Assembly (NCBI GenBank): GCA_016204595.1
Contig: JACQKJ010000071.1
Span: 1-20,379, forward strand
Reading direction: 5' to 3'
Source of the DNA: Candidatus Komeilibacteria bacterium
GTDB lineage: Bacteria > Patescibacteriota > Patescibacteriia > UBA1558 > 2-01-FULL-52-15
Length of the DNA: 20,379 bases
Positions 14,187-20,379 of this stretch are shown here, one piece after another; the first letter of the stretch is position 1, and every line of letters starts with the position of its first letter. The position numbers and the translations under genes were made by a program. A model generated the notes under the pieces. It did no database searches and was not told where the DNA came from. It worked only from the letters and a program-made list of their open reading frames with translations.

Positions 14187-14594
14187 ATGTCAGACGAAAA
14201 GAAAGAAGTAAAAGTGCCGGCAAAGTTCCAGTCTTTGGTGTCGGAGATTGAGAAAATGTCGGTATTGGATCTTGCGGAACTCGTGAAGATTCTGGAAGAC
14301 AAGTTCGGTGTTTCAGCTGCTGCCCCTGTTATGATGGGCGCTATGCCCGCAGCCGGAGGAGCTGCTCCTGCGGAAGAAGCGAAGTCATCATTCAACGTTG
14401 AGCTCACCTCTGCCGGAGCGAATAAGATCGCGGTCATCAAGGTCATTCGTGAATTGACCCAGGTCGGTTTGAAGGAAGCCAAGGATTTTACAGACTCCGC
14501 GCCGAAGGTGATCAAGGAAGGCGTCGAGAAAGCAGCGGCTGAAGAGATGAAGAAAAAGCTCGAAGAAGCAGGCGCTACTGTTGCCTTGAAATAA
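14187..14594 (+). CDS. rplL: 50S ribosomal protein L7/L12
   Basis: 135 residues, slightly long for the family (about 120-130). It is the flexible stalk protein that recruits translation factors. The N-terminal dimerisation domain (about 10-45, FQSLVSEIEKMSVLDLAELVKILEDKFGV) is followed by an Ala/Pro/Gly-rich hinge (46-65) and the globular factor-binding domain (about 68-135) with FNVELTSAGANKIAVIKVIRELTQVGLKEAKDF and the ending AAAEEMKKKLEEAGATVALK. The N-terminus carries about 10 extra charged residues before the dimerisation domain. It is the last gene of the rplJ operon and is followed by a UUCG-capped hairpin. Confidence 0.98.
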   Translation: MSDEKKEVKVPAKFQSLVSEIEKMSVLDLAELVKILEDKFGVSAAAPVMMGAMPAAGGAAPAEEAKSSFNVELTSAGANKIAVIKVIRELTQVGLKEAKDFTDSAPKVIKEGVEKAAAEEMKKKLEEAGATVALK

Positions 14595-14624
14595 TCGAGT
14601 TCAGTACGTCAAATCAAAGCATCC

Positions 14625-14650
14625 AGCGCCGCTCCTTCGGGAGCGGCGCT
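14625..14650. terminator. Terminator hairpin between rplL and the convergent gene
   Basis: A perfect 11-bp GC-rich stem (14625-14635 with 14640-14650) is capped by the very stable TTCG tetraloop. It lies 30 bases after rplL and 7 bases beyond the end of the minus-strand gene. Only GTTT follows on the plus side, so it may act in both directions. Confidence 0.75.
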
Positions 14651-14657
14651 GTTTGGA

Positions 14658-16766
14658 TTACTCAGTGATCGCGATGAGGTAGATTTTAGAACCGTTCAGC
14701 ACCGCGACCGAGCTTTCGTCGGGGAGCAGGGCTAGATCCGCGAGATTCGTGAATTCTTTGGAAGTAAATTGGTCTTTGATCGCTCCCTGCTTTTCGAGAA
14801 TAATGACGCGTTTATTGTCCGGATCGAGCACGTAGAGATAGTTCGAGTCCTTGGTCGTATAGATTTTTGCATGAGTCCCGATACGGGGGCTTGGTTCATG
14901 ATACGCGAATTCAACGCGCTCACCGCGCAAGTATTTCACGATGCGGCCGTCTTCATTGAGCGTATAGAGATTGCCGTCAATGGTGAGATCGAGCGTTTGA
15001 GCAAGCAGAGTATCGCGCCCCCAGACGGTTCCGGTTGAGAAAACACCGCTGCTCGTGCCGTTGTATTTGAATATCGTGTGCGATCCGGCGTCCAAAATAT
15101 AGAGATTATTCGCATACAGTGCAGCTGCGGTGATTGCTTTTTGCGAGGCGTCAGCCGTTACCGTAGCCGGCGTCAAAGCAGATCCTGAAAGCCGCAGCAA
15201 GGCATTGTCCGCAGTGGTGACGAATGTGTTCGTTCCGCTCGGCAGGATACGGGTGATGGCACTTGGGGCAGCGGCCACAGGCGTGAGCGTTCCATCCTTC
15301 CATCTGGAAAGCGCAGACCCGCTGCTTATGAGATAGCTGTCATCGGCGGCGTATGCCATCTGGTTAAATGAGTTTCCTGAAGCAGCAAGATCAGCTAGAA
15401 CGAATGGAGAGGGTATATCATTGATATGTCGGATTTTGTTAAGATCTCGCCGATTATCTTCGAGATACCCGGCGATCTGGTCTTCCTGGGTTTTATTCGC
15501 CGGAGTAATGTCAGAAAGCAAACCGTCAATTTCCATCAGGAATTTTTCAGCTGCCTTCTCGTCATTATAGATGATCGCATCGTTCGCAGCTTCCTTTTTT
15601 TGAGCAAGAAGCGCAAGTGTTTCATCAAACGCGCTCTGGACTTTCTGCACCTGACGATATTGACCTTTGACCATCACTAGGTGAAGTAAGATAAAGACAA
15701 GCAGAGCGGTCAGCAGCAAGATGCGCCGCGAGTGCCTTGGAAGTCTGAGAAGCTGGTTTTTAAAGTCCTGGTACCGAGCCGTCACAAATTGCAGATATGC
15801 GTGTTCTCCGGCATTGCGTTCCCTGAATGAGATGAGAGCGGTCAGTAATTTCCAGAGCATCTTGGTGAGCACTACAAGCGATGCGTACACGGTTTTCAGA
15901 TACTCGAGCAAAGCTCGCGCCAAAAATCGGAGAACTACGGCAGAGGCGGGCATTGGAGACCAGCGCGGCGAACGCCGCATTCGTCGCATCGGAACATGGG
16001 GGCGCAGCGTATCGAGCTCTTCAAAAGACGTATCCTGCGCGCCGATAGTTTCACTTGCACCGGCAGGTTCCGTAGTTCGGTAGCCGCGTTCGGCAAGCTC
16101 ATCGAGCTCGGTTGTTGATTTGATGAACACCGACGCAAAACTGACCGATGGAGGAACCCCCGTCAGAAGTGAAGCGAGGCGCTCTTCGGCAAGCCGGGGC
16201 GGGATTTCATACAGGATTTTTTTTATTTTTTCCGTTGAAATGTAATCGATCAGCGGGGGCGTGGTGAACAGCATGGCGTTGCCGGGATCTAAAAGACCGC
16301 TTGTGATATGGGAAAAAAGCTTAAGCGGGTTAAACTGCTGCTGTTCAGAGACGCGCGTAAGGGAGGCTTGTTGTATCAGAAACGCCTGTATATCGCCAAT
16401 CGACGAGAAATGCAGTTGGCCGCGGTCGGATATCGCTGCCAACATGGTGAGCGATGCGAGCCATCGCGGATCTCTGCGAGGGGCTATTTCCGGCAAGGCG
16501 ATGTTCAGGGTTTCGAGCGTTTCTTCCAGCGTCAGCTCCGGCGTCGCGTGACGGGAGCCCTCGAAGGCGCGCACCGCTTGCTGTATGATTGCGGTCAATA
16601 ATGATTGATCTGCGAATTTTGAGCGCGGATAGCTGATGATAAGTATAAGCTGTTGCAATGAACGCTCCGGATTCGATGATCCCCCCACGTAAATATCGGC
16701 ATGCGTTGTGGCGTATGCAGGTTCGTGGAGGAATAATTTTTTGATTGTACTATCGCTGTCTGACAT
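14658..16766 (-). CDS. Membrane protein: degenerate PP2C-like domain, transmembrane helix, beta-propeller
   Basis: 702 residues. About 1-215 resembles a PP2C (PPM) phosphatase: LTMLAAISDRGQLHFSSIGDIQAFLI (107-131) matches the strand before and around the 'GDSR' motif. Where the family has 'TDGL' this protein has TTPPLID (168-174), and the last 'DN.T' site reads PPSVSFASVF, so metal-binding residues appear lost. A linker rich in Arg and an amphipathic hydrophobic stretch (275-315) come next, then a clear membrane helix (349-367) and a helical region (369-450). The C-terminal 455-702 consists of repeated beta strands (NSFNQMAYAADDSYLISSG, NNLYILDAG, GNLYTLNEDGRIVKYL, NYLYVLDPDNKRVIILEK), typical of a six- or seven-bladed propeller. 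With one helix, the PP2C-like part would be inside and the propeller outside. Function unknown; a signalling or scaffold role is inferred. Confidence 0.85.
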   Translation of the reverse strand: MSDSDSTIKKLFLHEPAYATTHADIYVGGSSNPERSLQQLILIISYPRSKFADQSLLTAIIQQAVRAFEGSRHATPELTLEETLETLNIALPEIAPRRDPRWLASLTMLAAISDRGQLHFSSIGDIQAFLIQQASLTRVSEQQQFNPLKLFSHITSGLLDPGNAMLFTTPPLIDYISTEKIKKILYEIPPRLAEERLASLLTGVPPSVSFASVFIKSTTELDELAERGYRTTEPAGASETIGAQDTSFEELDTLRPHVPMRRMRRSPRWSPMPASAVVLRFLARALLEYLKTVYASLVVLTKMLWKLLTALISFRERNAGEHAYLQFVTARYQDFKNQLLRLPRHSRRILLLTALLVFILLHLVMVKGQYRQVQKVQSAFDETLALLAQKKEAANDAIIYNDEKAAEKFLMEIDGLLSDITPANKTQEDQIAGYLEDNRRDLNKIRHINDIPSPFVLADLAASGNSFNQMAYAADDSYLISSGSALSRWKDGTLTPVAAAPSAITRILPSGTNTFVTTADNALLRLSGSALTPATVTADASQKAITAAALYANNLYILDAGSHTIFKYNGTSSGVFSTGTVWGRDTLLAQTLDLTIDGNLYTLNEDGRIVKYLRGERVEFAYHEPSPRIGTHAKIYTTKDSNYLYVLDPDNKRVIILEKQGAIKDQFTSKEFTNLADLALLPDESSVAVLNGSKIYLIAITE

Positions 16767-16775
16767 TGGCGGGTC

Positions 16776-16804
16776 TTGCTTTGTTGCTGCGTAATCATTA
16801 TACT
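16776..16804. promoter_or_regulatory. Overlapping divergent promoters
   Basis: Plus strand: TTGCTT (16776-16781), 17-bp spacer, TATACT (16799-16804) for the winged-helix gene, followed by ATAGG. Minus strand: TATAAT (16802 to 16797) for the 702-residue protein. The two -10 boxes share four bases, so the two directions should compete. GTACT/AGTAC (16809-16813 with 16820-16824) flanks a T-run in the plus leader. Confidence 0.65.
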
Positions 16805-16832
16805 ATAGGTACTTTTTTTAGTACACAGAGAC

Positions 16833-17390
16833 ATGCTGGAACAGCTTTTTGGCTCATCGTCGCGGGCGAAGATTATCAAGTTTTTTTGTACACATGACAA
16901 TGAAACCGCTTATGTCAGGGAACTTTCACGTTCTCTTGATATCAAACTGAACGCTCTGAGCCGCGAACTCGACAATCTGACCCGCATCGGCTTTCTTGAA
17001 GCATATTCGGAAAAAGGGAAGAAATACTACCGGATTGATAAGACATTCCCCCTGCTTTCTGACCTGAAGTCCCTTATTATCAAGTCGATCGTCCTGCTGG
17101 AGCGGGCCGTGATCAAGGATTTGAATTCCCTGAAAGGCGTGCAGGTCCTTATCCTGACGGGCCTTTTTTGCGGCGAAGACACGGGTACCGATATTTTGCT
17201 GGTCGGGAATATCAATCGTTTGCGCATTCAGAAGCTCATAAAGTCCCTTTCGCGGTCATTTTATCAAAATCTTCGATTTACGCTCTTCACGCCGCAGGAA
17301 TATCGCTATCGCCTTGAGGTGACCGATAAATTCATTTACAATATTCTCAATCTCTCTCCGATCGTGATCCTGAATAAATTCAAGCAATGA
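16833..17390 (+). CDS. Winged-helix protein with degenerate nucleotidyltransferase-like domain
   Basis: 185 residues. The N-terminal half (about 1-70) is a winged helix of ArsR/MarR-like type: SSRAKIIKFFCTHDNETAYVRELSRSLDIKLNALSRELDNLTRIGFLEAYSEKGKKYYRID. The C-terminal part (about 100-185) resembles a minimal nucleotidyltransferase of the MNT type, with LILTGLFCGEDTGTDILLVGN (106-126) where active enzymes have GSxxxGxxxxxSDIDLLVVG. The Ser after Gly and one of the two catalytic Asp residues are missing, so it is probably not catalytic. Proteins of this layout are frequent in CPR genomes and are presumed regulators. The 3' end overlaps the hydrolase gene by 4 bases (ATGA), so the two are co-translated. 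Its promoter overlaps that of the divergent membrane protein. Confidence 0.85.
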   Translation: MLEQLFGSSSRAKIIKFFCTHDNETAYVRELSRSLDIKLNALSRELDNLTRIGFLEAYSEKGKKYYRIDKTFPLLSDLKSLIIKSIVLLERAVIKDLNSLKGVQVLILTGLFCGEDTGTDILLVGNINRLRIQKLIKSLSRSFYQNLRFTLFTPQEYRYRLEVTDKFIYNILNLSPIVILNKFKQ

Positions 17391-18145
17391 GACAGATCAG
17401 TGCGCGCATCCGTACCGGGAGAGGATACACAATCGCGCTGACCGCAGTCGTCCCTGCACGTTCGAGGGCACAACCGCTTGTGGTCGTGTGCCATGGAATC
17501 GGGGTGGATTCAAAGAAACCGCTCATTGGTTCCATTCGAGACGCACTCCTCAGGGACGGATACGGAGTCGTGCAGTTTGATTTTGCCGGACACGGACAAA
17601 GCGGAGGAGGTATTCAGCAACGATTGGTGGGTATGTTCATCCGCGATCTCAGTACGGTCATAGACTGGCTCGCGGAAAAGAACATATCGAATCAGGAAGG
17701 CGTTGTGGTGGTCGGGCACAGCATCGGGGCGCTGACTGCGCTCCTGTATGCAGGCAGCAGGCCGACGCGCTTGCGCGCCATCGCACTCATTGGCTGCAAC
17801 GCCCGCTCAAAGAAAAAATTCAAGGAGCTGCTGGCACGGAAGGTGCTCAGATTTGAGCGGACCTATTGGGTCGTCGGGCGCGCAAAGGTGGCACGCTCAT
17901 TCTGGACGGAGCGAAATCGCTATGAGCCGCGGCTCCATGCAGGCAAGATACGTGTTCCGGTGCTCCTTATGTGCGGCTCGAATGACGTGACAAACCCTCC
18001 ACGCGAGAGCAGGCTGCTGTATCAGTGGATACGGACGCGGAAAAAATTGGCGATTATTCCCGGTACCGATCATTATTTTAAATCTGAACAATCCCGGCTG
18101 CGGGCAGCGCGCGTTATTCAGACGTGGCTTAAAAGCGGCATATGA
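17387..18145 (+). CDS. Alpha/beta-hydrolase family protein
   Basis: 252 residues, the usual size. The oxyanion-hole segment VVVCHGIGVDS (32-42) is followed by QFDFAGHGQSGG (63-74), the nucleophile elbow GHSIGA (110-115, Ser112), the acid in CGSNDVTNPP (Asp200) and the catalytic His in PGTDHYF (His229). The triad is complete, so it should be an active serine hydrolase, most like the serine-aminopeptidase/lysophospholipase-like group. The actual substrate cannot be told. There is no signal peptide, so it is cytoplasmic. It overlaps the genes on both sides by 4 bases (ATGA at 17387 and at 18142), forming a tight three-gene operon. Confidence 0.93.
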   Translation: MRQISARIRTGRGYTIALTAVVPARSRAQPLVVVCHGIGVDSKKPLIGSIRDALLRDGYGVVQFDFAGHGQSGGGIQQRLVGMFIRDLSTVIDWLAEKNISNQEGVVVVGHSIGALTALLYAGSRPTRLRAIALIGCNARSKKKFKELLARKVLRFERTYWVVGRAKVARSFWTERNRYEPRLHAGKIRVPVLLMCGSNDVTNPPRESRLLYQWIRTRKKLAIIPGTDHYFKSEQSRLRAARVIQTWLKSGI

Positions 18146-18618
18146 AGCGAGCGGTATTCATCGTAACGCGTTTTGATGACGGCGAGCTTCACTACGGATT
18201 ACTCCATGACCGGAGATATGAAGCGTATATCCGGAACATAGACTGCCTTGACTCAGATCTGCTTCAGGTCATCGATACTACCACTTCTTCGTATGCGCTT
18301 GAAGGCATTGCGGTGGATCGCAGCGGGATCCGCGGATTTGCGTCGATTCGTCTTCTCTTGACGACGCTTAACTTCATTGCCTGGCTCAGAGATATACCGA
18401 TCGTACCGATCAGCACTGTTTCAGCGGCATTGCAGGACGACCATTTCAATGAAAGTGTTCTGCATACGATCCGGAGTAACCCTCACTTCACCGAGCAGTT
18501 ATTGCCTGAGTACGCGGGCCCAGCAGGCGTTACGGTGACGACTCGATCAAAGAAATTCAGGCTTCTTCGTAAAAGCTATCGATCAGGCGAACGGCCAAGC
18601 GCTTCAGCTAGGCGCTGA
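18142..18618 (+). CDS. Divergent TsaB-like protein
   Basis: 158 residues. The region LEGIAVDRSGIRGFASIRLLLTTLNFIAWLRDIPIVPISTVSA (about 53-95) lines up with the TsaB pattern 'gIaV..GPGSFTGlRig...akgLa...ipv.gvssl', although GPGSFTG itself reads DRSGIRGFAS. TsaB is the scaffold partner of TsaD in making the t6A modification of tRNAs that read ANN codons, and does not itself need a catalytic site. The N-terminus (AVFIVTRFDDGELHYGLLHD) lacks the usual 'iDTS' start and the C-terminal half is short and basic, so it may be a worn or lineage-specific version. An unrelated protein with an RNase-H-like fold is possible. The start is set by the ATGA overlap with the hydrolase gene. Confidence 0.55.
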   Translation: MKRAVFIVTRFDDGELHYGLLHDRRYEAYIRNIDCLDSDLLQVIDTTTSSYALEGIAVDRSGIRGFASIRLLLTTLNFIAWLRDIPIVPISTVSAALQDDHFNESVLHTIRSNPHFTEQLLPEYAGPAGVTVTTRSKKFRLLRKSYRSGERPSASARR

Positions 18619-18650
18619 ATACGCCGGCTCCACAATATTTTTAATCATGC

Positions 18651-18656
18651 TATACT
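18651..18656 (+). promoter_or_regulatory. Extended -10 of the 50-residue membrane protein gene (leaderless)
   Basis: TGC then TATACT (18651-18656) with 6 bases to the ATG at 18663, the same geometry as the zinc-ribbon gene. No clear -35 is visible. Confidence 0.55.
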
Positions 18657-18662
18657 AATCAC

Positions 18663-18815
18663 ATGGCATATCCGAAGAGGCGTCTCATATCCCATAATAT
18701 TATCACGCAGATGCATAGCATGAAGGCTGATTCGCTGACCGGTTTTATTGCCGGTTTTCTGGTGGGGATCATCGGGATGTACGTATACGTCGTTATTATT
18801 GCAAGTATCGTGTAG
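18663..18815 (+). CDS. Single-helix membrane protein of 50 residues
   Basis: Starts ATGGCATATCCG and ends TAG, 50 residues: a basic N-terminus (MAYPKRRLISHN), a short linker with three Met, then one hydrophobic helix from about residue 26 to the end (GFIAGFLVGIIGMYVYVVII). The basic N-terminus would stay inside. It is too short to classify, but the extended -10 box immediately upstream and the clean membrane helix make a real gene likely. It sits alone between the TsaB-like gene and the mraZ promoter. Confidence 0.6.
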   Translation: MAYPKRRLISHNIITQMHSMKADSLTGFIAGFLVGIIGMYVYVVIIASIV

Positions 18816-18832
18816 GACCTGGTAGGTAATCC

Positions 18833-18865
18833 ACAGGGGCAGGGCTAAACCTGTTTTTTTGTTTT
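18833..18865 (+). terminator. Weak terminator after the 50-residue gene
   Basis: ACAGG (18833-18837) pairs with CCTGT (18850-18854), or alternatively CAGG (18840-18843) with CCTG (18850-18853). Seven T, then GTTTT follow. The T-run is convincing but the stem is short. Confidence 0.5.
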
Positions 18866-18925
18866 CAACCGCTGAGTTATTAACAGCTCTTGCATTTTTT
18901 AGCTATTTTCTCGCGTAATAATGGA

Positions 18926-18954
18926 TTGACCTTGATGCGGATGTGGTGTAAAAT
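18926..18954 (+). promoter_or_regulatory. Promoter of the mraZ-rsmH (dcw) operon
   Basis: TTGACC (18926-18931), exactly 17 bp, then TAAAAT (18949-18954). Expected start is near 18961, giving a leader of about 60 bases that contains the repeat boxes described separately. Confidence 0.75.
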
Positions 18955-18971
18955 GGAATGGTGAAGATGTG

Positions 18972-19017
18972 AAGTGGTACAAAGTGGGGATAACTCCTGA
19001 TAATTGTGGATAACTAA
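18972..19017 (+). promoter_or_regulatory. Candidate MraZ operator with overlapping DnaA-box-like sites
   Basis: GAAGTGGTAC and AAAGTGGGGA (18971-18990) are direct repeats exactly 10 bp apart, like the AAAGTG-type or TGGG-type boxes known for MraZ. The 10-bp phase continues as GGATAACTCC, TGATAATTGT, GGATAACTAA and GGATA from 18988 to 19022. TGTGGATAA (19005-19013) is the exact reverse complement of the DnaA box TTATCCACA, and TGGGGATAA (18985-18993) is one base off. All lie between the promoter and the mraZ start. Confidence 0.6.
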
Positions 19018-19021
19018 GGAT

Positions 19022-19453
19022 ATGCTCCTTGGAGAGTTTCGACACACTATTGATGATAAAAATAGGCTAGCCGTACCGGCAAAGTTTCGAAAAATGATTG
19101 AGTCTGGTGCGGTTGTCACACGGGGACTTGATGAGTGCTTGTTCTTATATCCAAAAGCAGCCTGGCAAGCCTGGGCCCAGCGATTGGCTACATTGCCCAT
19201 CAGCCAGGCAAAATCACGTGCCTTCCTTCGGATGATGCTCGGGGGAGCTATGGAAGTCGATGTCGATAAGCAGGGGCGTGTCATGATCCCGGATTATCTT
19301 CGGGAATACGCTCAATTGAAAAAAAACGTTGTCGTTGCCGGGCTCTATGACCGACTTGAGTTATGGGACGCCGAGAAGTGGAAGCAGTATCAATCGCAGA
19401 ACGAAAAGGAAAGCGCGCATATAGCGGAAACGCTCAGTCAGATGGGAGTATAG
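19022..19453 (+). CDS. mraZ: Transcriptional regulator MraZ
   Basis: 143 residues, typical length. MraZ is a ring-forming DNA-binding protein made of two SpoVT/AbrB-like half domains that usually represses its own dcw operon. The first half begins MLLGEFRHTIDDKNRLAVPAKFRK, the second carries GGAMEVDVDKQGRVMIPDYLREYA with the paired 'D..GR..iP' motif, followed by VVVAGLYDRLELWDAEKW. TTG 19004 in the same frame would add six residues, but ATG 19022 gives the family's usual start. AAGGA ends only one base before that ATG, an unusually close spacing. The leader has phased repeats suited to autoregulation. rsmH follows after one base. Confidence 0.96.
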   Translation: MLLGEFRHTIDDKNRLAVPAKFRKMIESGAVVTRGLDECLFLYPKAAWQAWAQRLATLPISQAKSRAFLRMMLGGAMEVDVDKQGRVMIPDYLREYAQLKKNVVVAGLYDRLELWDAEKWKQYQSQNEKESAHIAETLSQMGV

Positions 19454-19454
19454 G

Positions 19455-20379
19455 ATGGAACGCGAGTATTTTCACGTGCCGGTTCTCGCGGATGAGATTC
19501 TCGATCTTTTACAGCCGTCGTCAAATGATAATTTCGTAGACGGGACCATCGGTGGGGGAGGTCATGCGGAAAAACTGCTTGAGGCAACGGGGCCGCATGG
19601 CCAACTGCTCGGATTCGATCTGGATCCGCGCGCAGTGCGATCGGCGCAACATCGGTTGGCAAAATTCGGGACTCGTGCGACCGTTATCCAGGGGAGTTAC
19701 GCGGAGCTTTCCGCCGCCATACGGCGATATCCGCAGATGCAACCGATACAGGGAATTCTGGTTGACCTTGGTCTTTCATCAGATCAGCTCGAAGTGTCCG
19801 GACGGGGATTCTCATTTCGGGATCAGGGCGCAGCAGATATGCGCTTTGATCCTGGCACGGGAGTATCGGCGAGCCGATTGCTTGCATCGGCGTCCGAGTC
19901 GGAGCTTGAACAGGTCTTTAAAAAATTCGGAGAAGTGCGCGCAGCCGCACGGCTCGCGCGGGCGATCGTTGCCCACCGATCGCGCGGTGAGTGGTCGGTA
20001 CCGGAACTGGTCGCAGAGGTCATGAGCCTTGGCGCATCGCGGAGCGCACGGATCCACCCGGCAACCAAAGTATTTCAGGCATTACGAATCGCGGTGAACA
20101 AGGAACTTGATAATCTGATCTCTTTTTTACCGCAGGCGGTCGCGGCATGCAGTGCCGGCGGGAGAATAGCGGTTATTTCATATCATTCACTGGAGGATCG
20201 CATAGTCAAGGAATACTTCAAGCGCGAAAGTATTGACTGCGTATGTCCTCCCGAAACACCTGTATGCAGATGCGGCCACAGGGCGACGGTACGCATAGTG
20301 ACGCGGCGACCTGTCGTGCCATCATCGCAAGAGTTGTCGTCGAACTGGAGGGGCAGAAGCGCCAAGCTCAGAGTTGCAG
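19455..20379 (+). CDS. rsmH: 16S rRNA (cytosine(1402)-N4)-methyltransferase RsmH (3' partial)
   Basis: 308 complete codons are visible and no stop occurs before the window ends. The protein is nearly full length (family about 300-320). It methylates N4 of C1402 in 16S rRNA at the ribosomal P site using S-adenosylmethionine. Motifs: HVPVLADEILDLL, the SAM loop DGTIGGGGHAE (29-39), FDLDP (54-58), VDLGLSSDQLE with RGFSFR and ADMRFD (usually LDMRMD), the inserted helical domain (FKKFGEVRAAARLARAIVAHR), HPATKVFQALRIAVNKEL, GGRIAVISYHSLEDRIVKEYF, a Cys-rich segment CVCPPETPVCRCGH, and NWRGRSAKLRVA near the usual C-terminus. ATG 19455 starts one base after the mraZ stop. This is the usual dcw order, in which ftsL and ftsI often follow. 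Confidence 0.97.
   Translation, partial: MEREYFHVPVLADEILDLLQPSSNDNFVDGTIGGGGHAEKLLEATGPHGQLLGFDLDPRAVRSAQHRLAKFGTRATVIQGSYAELSAAIRRYPQMQPIQGILVDLGLSSDQLEVSGRGFSFRDQGAADMRFDPGTGVSASRLLASASESELEQVFKKFGEVRAAARLARAIVAHRSRGEWSVPELVAEVMSLGASRSARIHPATKVFQALRIAVNKELDNLISFLPQAVAACSAGGRIAVISYHSLEDRIVKEYFKRESIDCVCPPETPVCRCGHRATVRIVTRRPVVPSSQELSSNWRGRSAKLRVA

Noticed and set aside
13214..16809. T7-type phage promoter suggested by ACTATAGG after TATA boxes
   Set aside because: The conserved upstream half of a T7 promoter is missing; the bases are explained by a -10 box followed by ATAGG, and there are no phage genes.
19552..20025. 157-residue plus-strand ORF within rsmH
   Set aside because: It is another frame of rsmH, whose own frame stays open and carries every family motif to the end of the window.

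Overview
The window looks like chromosome of a Candidate Phyla Radiation (Patescibacteria) bacterium. This is inferred from the mix of genes: compact housekeeping operons, a TrmB-type regulator, a winged-helix protein with a worn nucleotidyltransferase-like domain, a large membrane protein joining a PP2C-like domain to a beta-propeller, and very short or absent mRNA leaders. TGA is used as a normal stop (for example at the ends of the first gpmI and uppP), so this is not one of the lineages that read TGA as glycine. No phage, transposase, CRISPR or plasmid genes were seen.

Layout. 2-1018: end of a secreted-type repeat protein (seven repeats of about 51 residues), closed by a terminator. 1177-7161: a co-directional lower-glycolysis operon: a small membrane-anchored protein resembling a protease propeptide, then pgk, eno and two diverged gpmI genes back to back. 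Together they take 1,3-bisphosphoglycerate to phosphoenolpyruvate. 7222-8002 (minus): a two-helix membrane protein and a divergent-PAP2 family protein. 8040-10618: uppP, a sugar-phosphate nucleotidyltransferase-like gene and mltG, a cell-envelope group. 10619-11380: a structured, gene-poor stretch holding a tRNA-Asn(GTT). 11380-13044 (minus): a small exported protein, a 70-residue protein and a TrmB-like regulator. 13226-13438: a cysteine-rich zinc-ribbon protein divergent from that regulator. 13477-14594: strong promoter, L10 leader, rplJ and rplL. 14658-16766 (minus): pseudo-PP2C/membrane/propeller protein. 16833-18618: three overlapping genes (winged-helix + NTase-like, alpha/beta hydrolase, TsaB-like). 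18663-18815: a 50-residue membrane protein. 19022 to the end: mraZ and rsmH, the start of the division and cell wall (dcw) cluster, with rsmH running off the window.

Most notable points: the tandem gpmI pair, the PP2C-like domain that has lost its metal-binding motifs, a candidate structured RNA with alternative pairings behind mltG, a degraded copy of the tRNA-Asn 5' end, an 11-bp inverted repeat between the TrmB-like regulator and the zinc-ribbon gene, a 10-bp-periodic MraZ operator overlapping a perfect DnaA-box sequence, and several -10 boxes 6-9 bp from start codons, implying leaderless mRNAs.
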